This document shows, in pieces, positions 6,426 through 9,842 of a stretch of 9,842 nucleotides of DNA (position 1 is the first letter of the stretch; every line of letters starts with the position of its first letter). The position numbers and the translations under genes are program-made. The notes under the pieces are model-generated. The model was not told the origin of the DNA and searched no databases. It saw only the letters and a list, made by a program, of their open reading frames with translations. The DNA is from Promethearchaeota archaeon (GTDB lineage: Archaea; Asgardarchaeota; Lokiarchaeia; Sigyniarchaeales; SOKP01), in assembly GCA_019058135.1 (NCBI GenBank), contig JAHLWE010000498.1:1-9842 (forward strand), written 5' to 3'.

Positions 6426-6713
6426 CTATTTATCTTCTTTCTTATTTTCATTCTTAGTTAATAGATATATTAATGCTGCAGCCGCTAAACCGATTATTGC
6501 TCCCAATGCGAAAGCTCCAACAGCTGTAAATACAACATTATTTTCTTCATATTCACATTTAGAACATTTTAAATTTTTATTGCTGAATTTGAAACCTTCT
6601 AATGGTTCCCCGCATTTTGGACATAGAGGCTTAATATCTGGGAGATTCTCAATGCCTTTTTTAACAAGTTCTTCTCTAGCCCTTTCGACTTGTTTATATT
6701 CTAAATTTGACAA
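6426..6713 (-). CDS. Zinc-ribbon membrane protein, 95 aa
   Basis: Residues 31-53 contain CPKCGEPL and CSKC (C31, C34, C50, C53), a four-cysteine zinc ribbon. One membrane segment follows (about 61-86, rich in Ala/Gly/Leu), then a short Lys/Glu-rich tail. The ribbon probably faces the cytoplasm, anchored by the single helix, and may bind a protein or nucleic acid partner. The first in-frame start after a TAA is TTG at 6713-6711; no ATG or GTG is available and no clear Shine-Dalgarno is present. The gene ends in TAG, with TGA one codon later, and the two-TM gene begins two bases after the TAG. The tight spacing argues for a complex or shared pathway of the two membrane proteins. Confidence 0.75.
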   Translation of the reverse strand: MSNLEYKQVERAREELVKKGIENLPDIKPLCPKCGEPLEGFKFSNKNLKCSKCEYEENNVVFTAVGAFALGAIIGLAAAALIYLLTKNENKKEDK

Positions 6714-6833
6714 ACGAACTAATTTTTCTCGAATTGTTTATCACCAAGATACAATAATTATTTATAATATTTAAGTGTATCGCATTATATAATTACTGTT
6801 TACAGGTCTTAAAAATTATTAATAAAATTAGAA

Positions 6834-6995
6834 ATGACAACCACAACTAAACTATCTTGGCATGAAGTAATGTCTAAAGTAAATCAAGTTATTACCAATT
6901 ATATCCTTGATACCGAAGGAATGTGGAAAGAAAAGACGGTTAAAGGACAAGACACAATGGAAAACCAAATGCCCAGAGTAATAAAAAAAAAATAA
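6834..6995 (+). CDS. Hypothetical small protein, 53 aa
   Basis: A 53-residue ORF from ATG 6834 to TAA 6993-6995. It starts MTTTTKLSWHEVMSKVNQVI and contains TEGMWKEKTVKGQDT; codon and residue use are less AT-driven than in intergenic sequence, which suggests real coding origin. No family is recognised. There is no Shine-Dalgarno; a TATA-like ATTATATAAT lies at 6784-6793, about 40 bases upstream. It sits alone between the divergent zinc-ribbon gene and the convergent RmuC-like gene, and ends in an A-rich run, so it may be the N-terminal remnant of a longer gene. Confidence 0.35.
   Translation: MTTTTKLSWHEVMSKVNQVITNYILDTEGMWKEKTVKGQDTMENQMPRVIKKK
6984..6992 (-). terminator. T-run terminator downstream of the RmuC-like gene
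   Basis: Nine A on the plus strand, read as T9 on the minus strand, lie about 35 bases past the final TAA of the RmuC-like gene at 7027. This fits archaeal T-run termination. It overlaps the last codons of the facing 53-residue ORF. Confidence 0.4.
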
Positions 6996-7026
6996 TAGAA
7001 TTTAAACGAAATTATTTCGATTATAT

Positions 7027-7944
7027 TTACTCTTCCAGTAATCCAAAAGATCTAAGGATGTTATCTTCTGCCTTTCTTAATGAATTAATAGCATTTCCAA
7101 TATTTTTATAAGAATTATGGCTTTGTGTTTCAGCTTTTCTCAAATCTTCCGATATCCTTGAAAATTGTCCTTCAACAGTAAATTTAATATCTTCTAGATG
7201 GACAACAACTTCACTAATTTTTATTGACACATATTGACGTTCGATCAAAAATAATGTACTCATTAATCCACTTGTATTAACTGGAATTACTCTATTCTAT
7301 TGTAACTCCATTAAGGTCTCATTCGTTATTGCTAAATAAACTGAATCTGGAATAAACATTAATGCGAAATTCATTGTTCCAACCGATGGATTGATATATT
7401 TTATAACTTCCCTCATTCTTTTAATTACTAATGAATTAGCCTTCTTCCTTTTATCTTTATCCAAAAAAATGAATTCACCTTCTCTTAATTCAGTTCTTGG
7501 AAAAATAGCTTCAGGTAAAGAAAATTTTGCGTCCATAGGCAGGACTCTTCTATCTGGCGGCATAAAAATCGCAAAATCTACTACTCCACATCCACTAATC
7601 TCATATTGATCCTTCCAAAAATCTTCGGGAAAGCTACTCAATATGAATTTGACAATGCCTTCACCCACTCTACCCTTAACAGATGGCTTCATTATAAGCA
7701 TATCATAAAAATTCTGGAATTTTAGTTTCAAGTCTGCTTGTAAATCCTTAACAGCACTTACTTGTTCAAAAAGATTACTACTTAAAATCTGTATAGTTGA
7801 TACCGTTCCATCCAATTTATTTGCAGAATCACTAATTTTATCAATGGATTGAAATCTTTTTTCAAGAATCTTATAGATTATCACTTGTATTATAATAATT
7901 AAGATAACAGAAAAAATACTTATTCCTAAAATGAGTTCCTCCAA
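7027..7944 (-). pseudogene. rmuC: RmuC-family protein, interrupted by one in-frame TAG (7297-7299)
   Basis: Residues 5-26 form an N-terminal membrane helix, followed by a coiled coil (30-80) and the RmuC nuclease-like domain. G-E95 in GRVGEGIVKFIL, D123 in VVDFAIFMP and D138-A-K140 match the PD-(D/E)xK pattern, and MNFALMFIPD (191-200) is the usual RmuC block. After residue 215 a TAG at 7297-7299 interrupts the frame. The same frame continues without any shift through NRVIPVNTSGLM and a helical C-terminus (about 90 codons) to TAA at 7027. With the TAG read as an amino acid the protein is 305 residues, a normal length. RmuC limits DNA rearrangement and has been linked to phage and mobile DNA control. 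The start is TTG at 7944 behind GGGGGT. The TAG may be a nonsense mutation, a sequence error, or a decoded amber codon. Confidence 0.75.
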
Positions 7945-8166
7945 TATTTTACCCCCAAATCTTTAATTAAAATTGATGAAATTTGATTACAATTTTAAAA
8001 TATAATAAAATCGCTTTTATAGTTTATTCAATCTAATGTCTTTTAAATAATAATTTGAATTTTCTCGATCTTTATGATTCTTTATTTTTTAAATTAATTT
8101 TTATGTTTTTTATTTAAATAGATTTAATTGAATAATCCATTAAAATCAATTTTAGAATTATGATAT

Positions 8167-8175
8167 AGGAGGAGG
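8167..8175 (+). promoter_or_regulatory. Strong Shine-Dalgarno AGGAGGAGG
   Basis: A near-perfect anti-16S complement, the strongest ribosome site in the window. The zinc-ribbon frame has no ATG, GTG or TTG within reach. Its best-spaced in-frame codon is ATT at 8185, nine bases on. Confidence 0.65.
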
Positions 8176-8184
8176 ATTTCAAAA

Positions 8185-8421
8185 ATTAAATCAATAAATA
8201 CTGAAAAAAAAAATCTGCTAAAATTTGAACAAGAAAAATTAATGGAAAGATATTCTAATATTTTAGATAAAATACCAAAAAAATGCAAAGAATGTAAAAG
8301 TAAAAAAATAGAGTATTGGGATGAAACAGAGGAAGAGATAATTTTTAGATGCCTAAATTGTAAAATTTTTTATACTCTTTCATTAAATAGGGAAAAATTA
8401 TTAATTTTTTTTAATTTTTAG
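8185..8421 (+). CDS. Small zinc-ribbon protein, 78 aa (59 aa from first ATG)
   Basis: The protein holds CKEC and, 23 residues on, CLNC, a four-cysteine zinc ribbon (codons 8284-8361 region). It is preceded by a charged helix (TEKKNLLKFEQEKLMERYSN) and followed by a short hydrophobic end LLIFFNF. Such free-standing ribbons usually bind nucleic acid or a protein partner. The first ATG in frame is at 8242 (59 residues), but coding-like sequence and a strong Shine-Dalgarno (8167-8175) lie upstream. An ATT at 8185 has ideal spacing and would add 19 residues. ATT may be a rare start, or a mutated ATG. It ends in TAG, with another in-frame TAG nine codons later. It is divergent from the RmuC-like gene, and a T9 run at 8474 may terminate it. 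Confidence 0.55.
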   Translation: MKSINTEKKNLLKFEQEKLMERYSNILDKIPKKCKECKSKKIEYWDETEEEIIFRCLNCKIFYTLSLNREKLLIFFNF

Positions 8422-8473
8422 ACAGAAATGCTATTTTTAACAATTTAGAAAAAAACGAAATTGAATACATATC

Positions 8474-8482
8474 TTTTTTTTT
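8474..8482 (+). terminator. T-run terminator after the zinc-ribbon gene
   Basis: Nine T in a row about 50 bases past the TAG of the zinc-ribbon gene, with a further T-rich tract (8405-8419) at its very end. Confidence 0.4.
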
Positions 8483-8524
8483 AACCATAAAGAATTGATA
8501 TTTTTATCACTTTCATCTAAAATA

Positions 8525-8532
8525 TTTATATT
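8525..8532 (+). promoter_or_regulatory. TATA-like box of the YhaM-like gene
   Basis: TTTATATT lies about 25 bases ahead of the ATG at 8553, the spacing expected for an archaeal promoter with a leaderless transcript. No Shine-Dalgarno precedes that ATG, in agreement. Confidence 0.45.
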
Positions 8533-8552
8533 TTTAGCAATCATATCAATAA

Positions 8553-9513
8553 ATGGGAAAATAACTAATATATAGGATAAAAATTTAAAAATTGGTGAAA
8601 TAAAATTAGTATTTTCTTAAAAGCAAATGAAATTATATCAAAATCAATAGAAGTTCAATCGAATTTTCAATTCAAATCAAAATTACAAGTAACTAATCAA
8701 ACAACGGGGACAACTAAACATGGAGATCCTTATCTTATCCTAACTTTAAGAGATATCACAAGTGAACTAAGAAGGGTAAATAAATGGATAAGTAGTGAAA
8801 TGGAATTGGAATATTATCGTAAATTATTTGAAATTGGCAATATATTAGAAATTGACGGAACATTTAGTAAAGAATATGGTGGTATTTCCATCGATAAGGT
8901 GAGATAATTAAGTTTTACCGAAATTAATTTAGATGATTTTGTAATATCGCCAAAAATTGATGAGAAAGAATTAATAAAAGTCTTAAATGAAACCATCTCC
9001 AATATAAAAAATGAAAAGCTAAAATCATTATTGGAAATAATTTTTAATGATAATGATGTTAAAACTAAATTTATAGAATGTCCCTCTTCTGTAGAAAAAC
9101 ACCATCCGTATAAATATGGTAATTTAGAACACACAATCGGAATGATAAAAATATTTGAAAATTTAGAAGCATTTTATAACAGAAACACAAATCTTGATGT
9201 TGATCTAATTTATACCGGAATTATTTTACACGATATTGGCAAAATATATGAATATTATATTTATAATGGTATTCCAAAAACTAATCCTGAATATTCATTA
9301 ATCGAACATCTTATTTTGGGAGATCAATTGGTTTTAAAATTCATAAAAGAAATTAGAGATTTTCCTAAAGATTTAGAAAATAGAATTAGACATCTAATTT
9401 TAAGTCATCATGGAAGAAAGGAATGGGGGTCTCCAATAGAGCCTCAATTTCCTGAAGCTGAAATTCTTCACTATTTGGATATGATAGATTCAAGGTTTAA
9501 ATTAAACCCTTAA
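8553..9513 (+). pseudogene. YhaM-like OB-fold and HD-domain 3'-5' exoribonuclease, broken
   Basis: From ATG 8553 the frame MGKITNI meets TAG at 8574-8576, continues DKNLKIGEIKLVFLK, then shifts by one base around 8615-8625. From there ANEIISKSIEVQ leads into an OB-fold (KHGDPYLILTLRDITSELRR, NILEIDGTF). An in-frame TAA at 8905-8907 follows ISIDKVR. The same frame resumes LSFTEINLDDFVISP and reads the whole HD domain: NLEHTIG (H), ILHDIGK (HD at 9229-9234), HLILSHHGRKEWG (H, HH) and YLDMIDSRF (D). All HD metal ligands are kept. The OB plus HD order and about 320 codons match YhaM/CBF1-type 3'-5' exonucleases acting on RNA or ssDNA. Three lesions point to decay or local sequence error. The C-terminus is somewhat shorter than in bacterial YhaM. 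Confidence 0.75.
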
Positions 9514-9580
9514 TTTTTCCCTAAAGTTTCAAAGAATTTGATAAAAGAGATGTTATTATTATAATTTAAATTAAAGATAA

Positions 9581-9842
9581 TCATAGTTTTATTGATTCAT
9601 TTAATTTAGGAATTTGTACATTTATATCTTTAGAAATTAAATTAAAAAATTCTTTTGGATATTTAGTGGGAATTGGAATTAAATTCTCTGGATTTATTAT
9701 TTCAATTGCTTTTTTTAAATCTTCTGTGAAACAATGTCCACTAGTATGAGCAAATTCCAGTTTTAAATTGCACATTTTTAACCAACTTAATAGCCGATTA
9801 AACGTAAATCCCATTTCTTCTGTAAAAGGCTCTGCTTTGCCA
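9581..9842 (-). CDS. Metallo-beta-lactamase protein, RMMBL C-terminal part (partial)
   Basis: The C-terminal 86 residues of a gene that continues past the right edge; its true start is outside the window. AEPFTEEMGFTFNRLLSWL followed by HTSGH and DLKKAIEIINPENLIPI is the RMMBL end of RNase J-like or other archaeal metallo-beta-lactamase nucleases. There the S-G-H histidine is a metal or catalytic residue, and a second histidine is expected in the I-P-x-H-T motif. Here that position reads IPIPT, so the His is replaced by Pro (codon at 9668-9670). Either the enzyme is impaired, the subfamily differs, or the base is wrong. The gene ends in TGA at 9581-9583 and converges on the YhaM-like pseudogene, another exoribonuclease, with 67 bases between. 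Confidence 0.7.
   Translation of the reverse strand, partial: GKAEPFTEEMGFTFNRLLSWLKMCNLKLEFAHTSGHCFTEDLKKAIEIINPENLIPIPTKYPKEFFNLISKDINVQIPKLNESIKL

Noticed and set aside
7027..7263. Separate 78-aa gene after the RmuC fragment
   Set aside because: It is in the same frame as the RmuC-like gene, with coding sequence bridging the TAG, and reads as the RmuC C-terminal helices.
8905..8907. Recoded TAA in the YhaM-like gene
   Set aside because: Sense decoding of TAA is not known in archaea, and other lesions exist in the same gene, so a nonsense mutation or error is the better reading.
1..9842. CRISPR array, tRNA, rRNA or insertion sequence
   Set aside because: No regularly spaced repeats, tRNA-like cloverleaf, rRNA blocks, transposase motifs or terminal inverted repeats were seen on either strand.

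Overview
The window is AT-rich DNA that looks archaeal. It has TATA-like boxes about 25-30 bases ahead of several starts, at least one apparently leaderless gene, several TTG starts, T-run terminators, and an archaeal style of gene content (zinc ribbons, AbrB-type regulator, RMMBL metallo-beta-lactamase, HEPN and Abi genes). An Asgard-type or similar AT-rich archaeon is possible, but no marker gene settles this. The first 36 bases carry a Nextera-like adapter, so the left edge is a library or assembly artefact and not biology.

Left part (63-1073): two small minus-strand genes that may be translationally coupled, an unrecognised 107-residue protein and a 55-residue helix-turn-helix protein. 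They diverge from a 96-residue plus-strand protein.

Centre (1197-5398): a defence-like cluster. Three minus-strand genes each carry HEPN-type R-N-x(2-3)-H motifs: a 408-residue protein with a C-terminal RNYSHH, a 248-residue protein with two such motifs (RNNLYH and RNNIVH), and a 311-residue AbiTii-like protein ending in a HEPN-like RNYIH domain. HEPN domains are commonly RNases in toxin-antitoxin, abortive-infection and CRISPR-linked systems. Two of these genes are faced convergently by small plus-strand genes of unknown function. A decayed gene with a GC-rich patch lies between the second and third.

Gene remnants (5575-5988): a short membrane ORF, a small Lys-rich fragment with stops, and an AbrB-family gene broken by a one-base deletion. 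They are followed by an intact minus-strand pair (a zinc-ribbon membrane protein, then a two-TM protein), which probably form an operon.

Right part (6834-9842): a 53-residue ORF; an RmuC-like gene interrupted by a single in-frame TAG; a short zinc-ribbon gene with a very strong Shine-Dalgarno and no normal start codon in range; a YhaM-like OB-fold plus HD exoribonuclease gene with three lesions; and the C-terminal end of an RMMBL-type metallo-beta-lactamase running off the right edge.

The window is therefore an accessory or defence island with an unusual number of interrupted genes. Several interruptions are in-frame TAG codons, which could hint at amber recoding. TAA, TGA and homopolymer-linked frameshifts also occur, so gene decay or consensus error is at least as likely.
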